DNA of 12,216 bases from Tannerella sp. (GCA_031261145.1 JAISJX010000352.1:1-12216); one strand, 5' to 3'; shown: positions 1 to 5,907, numbered from the stretch's first letter. Notes: generated by a model not told the origin, from the sequence alone. A program made the numbers and translations.

Positions 1-129
1 GACGTCAGTAACAGACAGTTCAGTCCCATCAGGATATACCCCGTTTGATGTATGGACGGATCGTTTAATGTCATAAACGAGAGCAAGATAAGACTTACGC
101 ATAAGTCTGCCAGCAAAAGTATTTTCCAT
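1..129 (-). CDS. Partial unrecognised protein, N-terminal part only
   Basis: An open minus-strand frame runs off the left edge. It can start at ATG 129-127 (reads MENTFAGRLMRKSYLALVYD..., 43 codons visible) or at ATG 102-100 (MRKSYLALVYDIKRS..., 34 codons visible). No stop interrupts it within the window. A Bacteroidetes-type -7 box, TACTTTTGC on the minus strand at 121-113, lies 11 nt before the second ATG, which favours the shorter form with a very short leader. If the longer form is right, that box is simply coding sequence. I do not recognise the family from this fragment, and the short length makes the gene call uncertain. The remainder lies outside the window. Confidence 0.4.
   Translation of the reverse strand, partial: MENTFAGRLMRKSYLALVYDIKRSVHTSNGVYPDGTELSVTDV
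113..121 (-). promoter_or_regulatory. Possible -7 promoter box of the left-edge gene
   Basis: TACTTTTGC on the minus strand fits the Bacteroidetes -7 consensus TAnnTTTG. No clear -33 TTTG is seen at the expected distance. It overlaps the longer version of the left-edge reading frame, so it is only meaningful if translation starts at 102. Confidence 0.3.
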
Positions 130-149
130 TTTTGTCGAAAAATGGGAAA
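122..149. repeat. 12-bp inverted repeat with 4-nt loop
   Basis: Positions 122-133 pair with 138-149 around the loop GTCG. There are eleven Watson-Crick pairs and one G-T wobble (125 with 146). It lies directly upstream of the possible -7 box at 113-121, where the -33 region of that promoter would be. It could be an operator or a transcript hairpin. There is no T-tract, so a terminator is unlikely. Confidence 0.5.
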
Positions 150-295
150 CGGTTGTTTTAAAAATCGAAGGATCATAATTATTGCATGTTAGTATAGTAA
201 ATCCGTGAGGAATACTACATTAATTAGTAAAATACTGGTGTGATTAAAAGCGACGAAAGAAAAGTATGTTATTCTTGTCCGCCGGAAGCGAAACC

Positions 296-318
296 GCTTC
301 GCGGGGTATTACATGAAG
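296..318 (+). repeat. Degenerate direct repeat, copy 1
   Basis: This copy reads GCTTCGCG, GGG, then ATTACATGAAG. It matches 421-445 in the pattern GCTTC-hairpin arm-GGG-ATTACATG(A/T)AG. Each copy begins in the loop or right arm of a hairpin, so hairpin and tail appear to be duplicated together inside the block. Confidence 0.4.
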
Positions 319-420
319 TAAAAGATGTCGCTTTGACCGTAGTATGCTTGTCGTTTGCGTCAACCAAGGCTGAGCGTCAGACATTTGATAGATACCAATG
401 GCATTGGATGCCATTCACGT

Positions 421-445
421 GCTTCACGCACGGGATTACATGTAG
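421..445 (+). repeat. Degenerate direct repeat, copy 2
   Basis: This copy reads GCTTCACGCACGGG then ATTACATGTAG, about 125 nt after copy 1. The first part is the loop and right arm of the 418-432 hairpin. The shared tail ATTACATG(A/T)AG is the best conserved part. Confidence 0.4.
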
Positions 446-741
446 CGCCGTTAAACAGGCGCGGTAGAAGTTGGCGGTTACCGCCTGGATAGATCGCCCG
501 GTTTCCGGTTTAACACACTGCGTTCACACGAACGCGACCTTATCCTCACTGCCCCGCGGGCGACTGCTAAAAAAATTTGCTCACTCATTATTTTATCATT
601 TTATAGTTATACATCAAGTTCTGTTCAAAAACAATGCCAAGCTGTATTTTTGCTTGTTTTTCGTGATATTTTAACTTTAAAACGACAATATGTCACATTT
701 GATAGCACGAAATCCGGAATAAATGGCGTGAATCGCGACAA

Positions 742-757
742 AATGTCAAAAGACATT
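742..757. repeat. Small perfect hairpin
   Basis: AATGTC (742-747) and GACATT (752-757) pair around an AAAA loop. No T-tract follows. The stretch 570-740 before it is AT-rich and shows no gene. It does contain TATTTTTGC at 645-653, which fits a -7 box but leads to no gene. Confidence 0.35.
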
Positions 758-778
758 GCAGGGCGAAAGGTCTTTGCA

Positions 779-921
779 GGGGCTGTCTCATAAGCACGCA
801 GATGACGCAGATGAGACGGATTTACGCAATAATTTTTACCTCGTGGAACAATTATTGTCTCTGCCTGACATGGGAGTATCAATATGGCCCAATCGAATAT
901 GGATACTTTTTGGTCAGCCCC
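779..921. mobile_element. Possible IS remnant or miniature inverted-repeat element
   Basis: The stretch begins GGGGCTGTCTCATAAG and ends with the reverse complement of GGGGCTGACCAAAAAGTATC. The outer 7 bp match (779-785 and 915-921), and both ends resemble terminal repeats of Bacteroidetes insertion sequences. Inside are a quasi-tandem ACGCAGATG run (797-813) and a second small inverted repeat (GTCTCAT 785-791 with ATGAGAC 811-817). No transposase is encoded in the 143 bp, and no clear target duplication was found at the borders. It is either a non-autonomous element, a deletion remnant, or chance similarity of two repeats. Confidence 0.35.
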
Positions 922-934
922 GGGGTGGTTCTTA

Positions 935-1030
935 TTGTCTGAACTGTGATTTTAAAGTGATTGGAATGATTTATATGAGGAAGGAATCATAAGAATCAGT
1001 TGAATCATACGAAAATCACAGTTCAGACAA
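935..1030. repeat. Long inverted repeat, probable dispersed element
   Basis: A perfect 19-bp inverted repeat encloses 58 nt: TTGTCTGAACTGTGATTTT at 935-953 and its exact reverse complement at 1012-1030. The interior continues as an imperfect inverted repeat built from TGATT-type units on the left and AATCA-type units on the right, so all 96 bp could fold into one long hairpin. From memory, TTGTCTGAACTGTGATT-like repeats recur in Bacteroidetes intergenic DNA, but only one copy is in this window. It probably explains why 756-992 looks open in one frame. Confidence 0.6.
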
Positions 1031-1104
1031 AACCGGCATGCCGTCAGGTATGCTATCCTCTTTTTATTTTTTCCGGGTTGACGAATGGAATCAAGTCATT
1101 TTCA

Positions 1105-1126
1105 CACCCTTTTCCGGGTGGTTTTT
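1105..1126 (+). terminator. Weak hairpin plus T-tract upstream of etfB
   Basis: CACCC (1105-1109) and GGGTG (1116-1120) pair around TTTTCC and are followed by GTTTTT. The 5-bp stem is short. If real, it would block read-through from upstream into the etf operon. A further T-rich tract sits at 1050-1070 behind the palindrome CGGCATGCCG (1033-1042). Confidence 0.3.
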
Positions 1127-1181
1127 GCCTTCCGGACTGCTCAAAATCGACAAAAGTGTGCAATTTTTGCCCGAATCTTCG

Positions 1182-1209
1182 TTGGCGAATGAAATTTTGA
1201 GTATTTTTG
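1182..1209 (+). promoter_or_regulatory. Probable promoter of the etf operon
   Basis: TATTTTTG at 1202-1209 fits the Bacteroidetes -7 box TAnnTTTG. A TTG at 1182-1184, 17 nt upstream, can serve as the -33 element. Transcription would begin near 1214, giving a leader of about 28 nt before the ATG at 1242. No Shine-Dalgarno sequence precedes that ATG. Confidence 0.55.
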
Positions 1210-1241
1210 CACGCAGTTTTAAAAACATATTCTTTATCACT

Positions 1242-2114
1242 ATGAGTTTACAAATTATTGTATTAGCGAAACAGGTGCCGGATACGCGAAACGTGGGCAA
1301 GGATGCGATGAAAGCGGACGGTACGGTAAACCGCGCCGCGTTGCCGGCCATCTTCAACCCGGAAGACCTGAATGCGTTGGAACAGGCGTTGCGCCTGAAA
1401 GATGCACACCCCGACACAACCGTTACACTATTGACGATGGGGCCGGGACGAGCCGCCGAAATCATCCGCGAAGGATTATACCGCGGGGCTGACGGCGGCT
1501 ATTTGCTGACCGACCGCGCCTTTGCCGGCGCCGACACGCTGGCCACGTCCTACGCCCTGGCAATGGCTATCCGGAAAATCAAGGATTTCGACCTCATCCT
1601 TTGCGGAAGGCAGGCTATCGACGGCGATACCGCACAGGTAGGCCCGCAGGTGGCCGAAAAATTAGGATTGAGTCAGGTCACCTACGCCGAAGAGATTCAA
1701 AAGGTTGAAAACGGAAAGATTACCATTAAACGGCGGTTGGAACGGGGCGTCGAAACGGTGGAGGCCAAACTCCCGATTGTGGTGACTGTCAACGGCAGCG
1801 CTGCCGGTTGCCGTCCGCGTAACGCGAAGTTCATCCAGAAGTACAAACATGCCAAAACGGCCACCGAAAAACGGGAGGCGGGCGTCACGGATACCCCATG
1901 GTATGACAACCGTTTTTACCTGAACCTGCAGGAATGGAGCGTGGCCGATGTGAACGCCGACGTTGTGCAATGCGGCCTGTCCGGCTCGCCCACGAAAGTG
2001 AAAAAGATAGAAAGCGTCGTCTTTCAGGCCAAAGAGAGCAAAACCCTTGCGCCGACCGACGCGGCTATCGACGAGTTGATGAAAGAATTAATTACTAATC
2101 ATACAATCGGATGA
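1242..2114 (+). CDS. etfB: Electron transfer flavoprotein beta subunit
   Basis: This 290-residue cytoplasmic protein is the beta subunit of the heterodimeric flavoprotein that exchanges electrons with acyl-CoA dehydrogenases. Family marks are the opening MSLQIIVLAKQVPDT, ADTLATS at residues 97-103, CGRQAIDGDTAQVGP at 121-135 (nucleotide-binding loop) and the beta-subunit signature IKRRLERGVETVEAKLP from 162. ADTLATS and GDTAQVGP resemble the Bcd-EtfAB type, whose members often bind a second FAD and bifurcate electrons; that function here is inference. The frame stays open back to 1038, but that part contains the promoter and repeats and does not look like protein, so the ATG at 1242 is chosen. 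Its stop overlaps the etfA start by 4 nt (ATGA), which implies translational coupling. Confidence 0.96.
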   Translation: MSLQIIVLAKQVPDTRNVGKDAMKADGTVNRAALPAIFNPEDLNALEQALRLKDAHPDTTVTLLTMGPGRAAEIIREGLYRGADGGYLLTDRAFAGADTLATSYALAMAIRKIKDFDLILCGRQAIDGDTAQVGPQVAEKLGLSQVTYAEEIQKVENGKITIKRRLERGVETVEAKLPIVVTVNGSAAGCRPRNAKFIQKYKHAKTATEKREAGVTDTPWYDNRFYLNLQEWSVADVNADVVQCGLSGSPTKVKKIESVVFQAKESKTLAPTDAAIDELMKELITNHTIG

Positions 2115-3130
2115 ATAATTTATTTGTATATTGCGAAATAGAAGACGGCGTCGTTGCGGATGTCAGTCTTGAATTACTGACCAAAGGGCGTGCGCTGGCC
2201 GCCCGGCTGGGTTGCAAAATGGAAGCGGTGGCAGCCGGACATTCATTGGAAGGCATTGGAGCGCAGGTATTCCCGTATGGCGTGGAAGTGCTTCACCTGT
2301 TCGACGACGCCCGTCTGGCGCCCTACACCTCGTTGCCGCACACGGCGATTCTGGTCAAACTGTTCGGCGAGGAGAAACCGCAAATCGCCCTGATGGGCGC
2401 AACCAGCATCGGACGCGACCTCGGTCCGCGCGTTTCCTCGGCGCTCAGGAGCGGTCTGACAGCCGACTGTACGTCGCTCGAAATCGGCGACCACGAAGAA
2501 AAAAAGGAAGGGAAAGTCTATCAAAACCTGCTGTATCAAATCCGCCCGGCTTTCGGCGGTAACATCGTCGCCACGATTGTCAATCCCGAATGTCGCCCGC
2601 AGATGGCGACCGTCCGCGAAGGCGTGATGAAGAAGGAAATCCTGGATCCCGGCTTCAAAGGCGAGACTAAGCGTCACGACGTCGGCAACTATGTGGATGA
2701 TACTGATTTTGTGGTCAGCGTCATCAACCGGCAGATAGAAAAGAGCAAATCCAATGTCAAAGGCGCGTCCATCATCGTTTCCGGCGGCTACGGCGTCGGC
2801 TCGAAGGAGAATTTCCAGTTGCTCTATGATTTGGCAGCCGTCATCGGCGGCGAAGTGGGCGCCTCACGCGCGGCGGTCGATGCCGGCTTTGCGGAGCATG
2901 AACGCCAGATTGGACAGACCGGCGTCACCGTTCGCCCGAAACTCTATATCGCCTGCGGCATCTCCGGTCAGATTCAGCACATTGCAGGGATGCAGGAGAG
3001 TTCCATCATTATTTCCGTAAATAACGACCCGAACGCCCCCATCAACACGATAGCCGATTATGTCATCACCGGCACGGTGGAAGAGGTTCTCCCCAAAATG
3101 ATTAAGTATTATAAACAGAATACGAAATAA
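2111..3130 (+). CDS. etfA: Electron transfer flavoprotein alpha subunit
   Basis: This 339-residue subunit binds the electron-transferring FAD. The N-terminal domain contains GATSIGRDLGPRVSSALRSG. The C-terminal FAD domain has SGGYGVGSKENF, GASRAAVDAG, then RQIGQTG and LYIACGISGQIQH (S285-H290 in SGQIQH), ending INTIADYVITG. No ferredoxin domain is attached. One residue is odd: the motif normally read as SGGRG has tyrosine (Y227), where the family arginine packs against the flavin. The change is a clean TAC codon in an intact frame, so it is not a frameshift. It could be a lineage-wide variant. The gene overlaps etfB by 4 nt and is followed after 6 nt by the dehydrogenase, so all three are co-transcribed. 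Confidence 0.96.
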   Translation: MNNLFVYCEIEDGVVADVSLELLTKGRALAARLGCKMEAVAAGHSLEGIGAQVFPYGVEVLHLFDDARLAPYTSLPHTAILVKLFGEEKPQIALMGATSIGRDLGPRVSSALRSGLTADCTSLEIGDHEEKKEGKVYQNLLYQIRPAFGGNIVATIVNPECRPQMATVREGVMKKEILDPGFKGETKRHDVGNYVDDTDFVVSVINRQIEKSKSNVKGASIIVSGGYGVGSKENFQLLYDLAAVIGGEVGASRAAVDAGFAEHERQIGQTGVTVRPKLYIACGISGQIQHIAGMQESSIIISVNNDPNAPINTIADYVITGTVEEVLPKMIKYYKQNTK

Positions 3131-3136
3131 CGAACT

Positions 3137-4861
3137 ATGGCAAACTATTATTTAGATTCGAAAGTATATAAACACCACCTGCATCATCCCCTGATGAAGC
3201 GGATTGTGGAATTGAAAGAGCGCAACTTCGCCGATAAGGATACGTTTGATTACGCACCGGTCGATTTTGAAGATGCGATGGACAGTTACGAAAAAGTATT
3301 GGAAATCGTGGGTGAAATCTGCGAGGAAATCGTTGCGCCCAACGCCGCAGACGTGGATCATAAAGGTCCGACGGCGGCTGACGGGCGCGTCACGTACGCC
3401 TCCGGCACACAGGTCAATCTGGATGCCGTCCGCAAAGCCGGCCTGATGGGGCTTGCGCTTCCGCGGCGGTATGGCGGTTTGAATTTCCCCATCGTGCCTT
3501 ACATCATGGCGGCCGATATGGTGTCGCGCGCCGACGCCAGTTTTGAAAATCTCTGGGGATTACAGGACTGCGCGGAAACGCTGTATGAATTTGGCAGCGA
3601 AGACCAGCGTCAGCGTTACCTGCCCCGCGTATGCGCCGGCGAAACGATGTCGATGGACTTGACCGAGCCGGACGCCGGTTCCGACCTGCAATCGGTGATG
3701 CTCAAGGCGACGTATAGCGAGCCGGACGGCTGCTGGTATCTGAACGGCGTGAAACGCTTCATTACCAACGGCGACTCGAACATTCATTTAGTGCTTGCCC
3801 GTTCGGAAGAAGGCACGCGCGACGGCCGCGGACTGTCCATGTTCATCTACGACAAAAAGAACGGGGGCGTAAACGTCCGCCGCATTGAGAACAAAATGGG
3901 TATCAAGGGTTCGCCCACCTGTGAACTGGTTTTCAAGAATGCCAGGGCCGAACTTTGCGGCGAACGTAAATTAGGTCTTATCAAATATGTGATGGCGTTG
4001 ATGAACGGCGCCCGTCTGGGAATCATGGCGCAGGCCGTCGGATTGAGCGAGGCGGCTTATTGGGAAGGCTATGCCTACGCGCAGGAACGGAAACAGTTCG
4101 GCAAGGCGATTATTGAGTTCCCGGCGGTTTACGAGATGGTGGCCCTGATGCGCGCCAAAGCGGACGCTTCACGCGCCATGCTGTATGAGACAGCCCGTTT
4201 CGTGGACATCTACAAGGTGTTGGAAGACATCTCCAGGGAACGCAAATTAGAACCGGACGAACGGTTAGAGATGAAAAAATACAGCAAGCTGGCGGATGCT
4301 TTCACCCCGTTGGGCAAAGGCATGACGACCGAATATGCCAACCAGAATGCGTATGACGCCATTCAGATTCACGGCGGGTCGGGTTTCATGAAGGATTATA
4401 CCTGCGAACGCCTGTACCGCGACGCCCGTATCACCAATATCTACGAGGGAACGACGCAGTTGCAGGTCGTGGCAGCCATCCGCCACGTCACCACCGGCAC
4501 GTACCTGAATCAGCTTCGCGAATATGAAGCGATTGACTGCAAGCCGGAACTGAACGCCTTGAAGCAGACGTTAATCGAAATGACCGGCAAATACGAGTCG
4601 CTCGTGTCGCTTGTCACCGAGACGAAAGATACGGAATACATTGATTTCCAGGCGCGGCGTTTAGTAGAAGCGGCGGCGCATTGCGTATTGGGTTACCTGT
4701 TGTTGCAGGACGCCGGCAAAGAGGAAAGTTTCCGCCGTTCGGCCGAGGTGTATGTAAGGTACGGGCAAGCGGAAGTGGACAAGATTTATGCCTATATCAC
4801 CCATTTTGACCGGGAAGACCTGAGATTCTTCAAGAATGCAGAATTGAAAATTGAGAATTGA
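3137..4861 (+). CDS. Acyl-CoA dehydrogenase with C-terminal extension
   Basis: This FAD enzyme oxidises an acyl-CoA thioester at the alpha-beta bond and passes electrons to the EtfBA encoded just upstream. Visible marks are MDLTEPDAGSDLQ from residue 173 (FAD and substrate loop), the QIHGGSGF...RLYRDARI region, and the catalytic-base motif NIYEGTTQ with E437. At 574 residues it is longer than the roughly 380 of short or medium-chain enzymes. The extra C-terminal helical part (from about 460) recalls the DmdC/FadE-like long forms. Substrate chain length cannot be read from sequence. The last residues, FFKNAELKIEN, and the stop are encoded by a dispersed repeat that recurs at 5627-5657, so the natural C-terminus may have been replaced. 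Confidence 0.93.
   Translation: MANYYLDSKVYKHHLHHPLMKRIVELKERNFADKDTFDYAPVDFEDAMDSYEKVLEIVGEICEEIVAPNAADVDHKGPTAADGRVTYASGTQVNLDAVRKAGLMGLALPRRYGGLNFPIVPYIMAADMVSRADASFENLWGLQDCAETLYEFGSEDQRQRYLPRVCAGETMSMDLTEPDAGSDLQSVMLKATYSEPDGCWYLNGVKRFITNGDSNIHLVLARSEEGTRDGRGLSMFIYDKKNGGVNVRRIENKMGIKGSPTCELVFKNARAELCGERKLGLIKYVMALMNGARLGIMAQAVGLSEAAYWEGYAYAQERKQFGKAIIEFPAVYEMVALMRAKADASRAMLYETARFVDIYKVLEDISRERKLEPDERLEMKKYSKLADAFTPLGKGMTTEYANQNAYDAIQIHGGSGFMKDYTCERLYRDARITNIYEGTTQLQVVAAIRHVTTGTYLNQLREYEAIDCKPELNALKQTLIEMTGKYESLVSLVTETKDTEYIDFQARRLVEAAAHCVLGYLLLQDAGKEESFRRSAEVYVRYGQAEVDKIYAYITHFDREDLRFFKNAELKIEN
4828..4858 (+). repeat. 31-bp direct repeat, copy 1 (inside gene end)
   Basis: The copy differs from 5627-5657 at a single position. 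Its core is GCAGAATTGAAAATTGAG. The TGA stop of the acyl-CoA dehydrogenase is formed at its right edge (4859-4861). The shorter unit GAGAATTGA also closes the ThuA gene at 11903-11911. AATTGA-rich repeats of this kind are, from memory, frequent in Bacteroidales intergenic DNA. Confidence 0.75.
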
Positions 4862-4946
4862 AAATGAAAAGCGACGTCCCGCAACCCTACATGCGTTCGC
4901 AGGGGGGGCGGACATCCTTAACAGGTCGTTAGGCAGGAACAGCGTT

Positions 4947-4978
4947 AGGCGGATTTGCGATCCGCCTTTCTTTTTTTA
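4947..4978 (+). terminator. Rho-independent terminator of the etf operon
   Basis: AGGCGGAT (4947-4954) and ATCCGCCT (4960-4967) form an 8-bp stem around TTGCG, followed by the T-rich run TTCTTTTTTT. The same 15 nt, GCGTTAGGCGGATTT, open this hairpin and the one at 11966-11991, so the terminator is a member of a repeat family. Confidence 0.85.
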
Positions 4979-4981
4979 TGA

Positions 4982-5071
4982 GGATTTGTAATCCGACAGA
5001 TTTACAAACAAAGTGGCGCATCGTTATCGGATTGCAAAACCTGATAATAGAAATGACAGGATTGTAAATCC
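4982..5071. repeat. Cluster of GGATTTGTAATCC-type palindromes
   Basis: Three related small palindromes follow the terminator: GGATTTGTAATCC (4982-4994), TTATCGGATTGCAAAACCTGATAA with imperfect arms (about 5024-5047), and GGATTGTAAATCC (5059-5071). They share the GGATT core with the terminator stem. This looks like serial decay or insertion of one palindromic repeat family. The last one directly follows the stop of the minus-strand gene at 5078. Confidence 0.5.
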
Positions 5072-5077
5072 CATCGA

Positions 5078-5536
5078 CTATCTCCTTCTCTGTTCTCTTT
5101 TTTCGGCTTCCATTAGTGTCAGTTTGAAACGCAAATCTTTGATCTCCGCCTGTGCTGCCAGTATTTTTTGGTGCATCAGTGTAGCGGCCTGACGCTTTTC
5201 GTTCAATTTAAGTCCCAGTTCGTGTACCGTTGCTCCTAATTGTTTTATTTCCGAGCGATATTTTACCTCCAGAGAAGATCCCCCTTCCAGCTTAATTAAT
5301 TTAGGCGCACCGGGTTCACGTTCCCGCTCCAGATCCGCTATTGTTGCATCGCATTCGCGTTTCAACCGCGCTATCCTTGCATCGCATTCGCGTTTCAAGT
5401 TTGTATTCAGCAGTTGCAATTGCCTTTCTTTCTTTTCCAATACCGCAACTTTCGTCCGGAGGTAATCGTTTTCCTCCCGTAGTCTTTTATTCCCCGGCAT
5501 TATGCCGGATACCCAAGTGTATAACCTGTTAAACAT
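5078..5536 (-). CDS. Small coiled-coil protein of unknown function
   Basis: This is a 152-residue protein rich in Lys, Arg, Glu, Leu and Gln. The N-terminus (MFNRLYTWVSGIMPGNKRL) has one short amphipathic or weakly hydrophobic stretch. The rest reads as coiled coil, broken around a Pro/Gly segment (EPGAPKLIKLEGGSS) in the middle. It contains two 11-residue repeats, LKRECDARIAR and LKRECDATIAD, from a 33-bp tandem duplication. The ATG at 5536 is preferred over the in-frame GTG at 5542 because AAGGTG lies just before it as a plausible ribosome site. I recognise no family. It stands alone between two copies of a 31-bp direct repeat and has its own promoter. Roles such as scaffold or polymer-forming protein are possible but unsupported. 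Confidence 0.75.
   Translation of the reverse strand: MFNRLYTWVSGIMPGNKRLREENDYLRTKVAVLEKKERQLQLLNTNLKRECDARIARLKRECDATIADLEREREPGAPKLIKLEGGSSLEVKYRSEIKQLGATVHELGLKLNEKRQAATLMHQKILAAQAEIKDLRFKLTLMEAEKREQRRR
5336..5398 (-). repeat. 33-bp tandem duplication in the coiled-coil gene
   Basis: Positions 5344-5365 and 5377-5398 are identical over 22 nt, and the similarity extends left (CGCTAT at 5336 and 5369). The period is 33 nt, or 11 codons, so the frame is kept. Such a near-identical unit points to a recent duplication. An 11-residue step is compatible with a coiled coil (hendecad). Confidence 0.8.
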
Positions 5537-5580
5537 TTTCACCTTATTTATAGTTTGAACCCCTAATTTATTTCAAGCCC

Positions 5581-5611
5581 CAAAAGTAACTAAAATATTC
5601 TTTTCTGCAAA
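5581..5611 (-). promoter_or_regulatory. Promoter of the coiled-coil gene
   Basis: On the minus strand, TTTG (5611-5608), 19 nt of spacer, then TACTTTTG (5588-5581) match the Bacteroidetes -33/-7 consensus. The expected start is near 5576, leaving about 40 nt of leader before the ATG at 5536. This is the best-formed promoter in the window. Confidence 0.7.
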
Positions 5612-5626
5612 CTTCAAGAAGGTAAA

Positions 5627-5657
5627 CTTCATGAATGCAGAATTGAAAATTGAGAAT
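5627..5657 (+). repeat. 31-bp direct repeat, copy 2 (intergenic)
   Basis: It matches 4828-4858 at 30 of 31 positions, in the same orientation. It is followed at 5694-5708 by CAGCGTTCTGTGGATTT, a degraded form of the CAGCGTTAGGCGGATTT that follows copy 1, and both share an AAAAG(C)GACGT stretch in between. The two copies therefore appear to be members of one composite repeat. Confidence 0.7.
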
Positions 5658-5739
5658 ATAGAATTAAAAAGGACGTTTCACGTTCGGCGGGGACAGCGTT
5701 CTGTGGATTTATAATCAGGATAATGCAGCCCGTTTCTCC

Positions 5740-5767
5740 GGATTGCTTCACTGCGTTCGTAATGATG
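5740..5767 (-). repeat. Degraded GTCATTGCGAG-type dispersed repeat
   Basis: The plus strand reads GGATTGCTTCACTGCGTTCG then TAATGATG. It resembles the widespread bacterial intergenic repeat whose intact form is CGTCATTGCGAGG...CGAAGCAATCC (from memory). A second degraded copy in the opposite orientation lies at 8013-8040. Confidence 0.45.
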
Positions 5768-5834
5768 AATCTTTTGAATCGTTGAATTTTTGAATCTGCG
5801 AGAAAAAGGGAAAATATAATCAACTGTATATAAG

Positions 5835-5866
5835 CATATAATGGGATATTTAGCACTTATTATATG
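5835..5866. promoter_or_regulatory. 8-bp inverted repeat upstream of the 57-residue gene
   Basis: CATATAAT (5835-5842) and ATTATATG (5859-5866) are exact reverse complements separated by 16 nt. The site lies about 45 nt before the -7 box at 5908 and touches the tandem 13-bp repeat. It could be a regulator binding site. The AT-rich sequence lowers its significance. Confidence 0.35.
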
Positions 5867-5888
5867 TTTTATAACTATGTTTTATAAC
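5863..5888 (+). promoter_or_regulatory. Perfect tandem 13-bp repeat, possible operator
   Basis: TATGTTTTATAAC occurs twice head to tail with no mismatch (5863-5875 and 5876-5888). Each unit contains the small inverted repeat GTT-TTAT-AAC. The pair lies just upstream of and partly across the expected -33 region of the 57-residue gene promoter, a common place for regulator sites. Confidence 0.45.
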
Positions 5889-5907
5889 ATGTTTTTGAAA
5901 GATTGCG

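Larger units (their letters stand above)
282..561. other. Hairpin-dense non-coding block, possible structured RNA
   Basis: No convincing protein gene is present, but short GC-rich hairpins follow one another: 282-290 with 295-304 (loop AAAC, one bulge), 397-403 with 409-415, 418-422 with 428-432, 445-449 with 458-462, 473-477 with 481-485 (loop TTA), 498-501 with 505-508, 520-525 with 530-535 (loop ACAC), and 551-554 with 558-561. The flanks (130-240 and 570-740) are AT-rich, so the block stands out in composition. A near -7 box on the plus strand, TATTCTTG at 270-277 (one mismatch), would start transcription close to the first hairpin. I looked for RNase P, tmRNA, SRP and 6S hallmarks and saw none. 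It could be an unrecognised structured RNA or a pile of degraded palindromic repeats. No function is claimed. Confidence 0.35.

Noticed and set aside
240..467. 75-codon plus-strand frame in the hairpin-dense block
   Set aside because: It starts on a non-ATG codon and reads through several hairpins. The protein is rich in Cys, His and Trp with no recognisable pattern. The block is better explained as RNA structure or repeats.
756..992. 78-codon plus-strand frame
   Set aside because: It runs through the IS-like element and into the 19-bp inverted repeat. Its residues are a translation of repeat DNA.
1038..1241. In-frame N-terminal extension of EtfB by 68 residues
   Set aside because: The segment holds the promoter and a hairpin, and the encoded residues do not resemble ETF. 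The ATG at 1242 gives the normal EtfB N-terminus.
5629..5856. 75-codon minus-strand frame
   Set aside because: Its C-terminal residues (LYSQFSILHS) are simply the AATTGA-type repeat read in reverse. The rest covers other degraded repeats.
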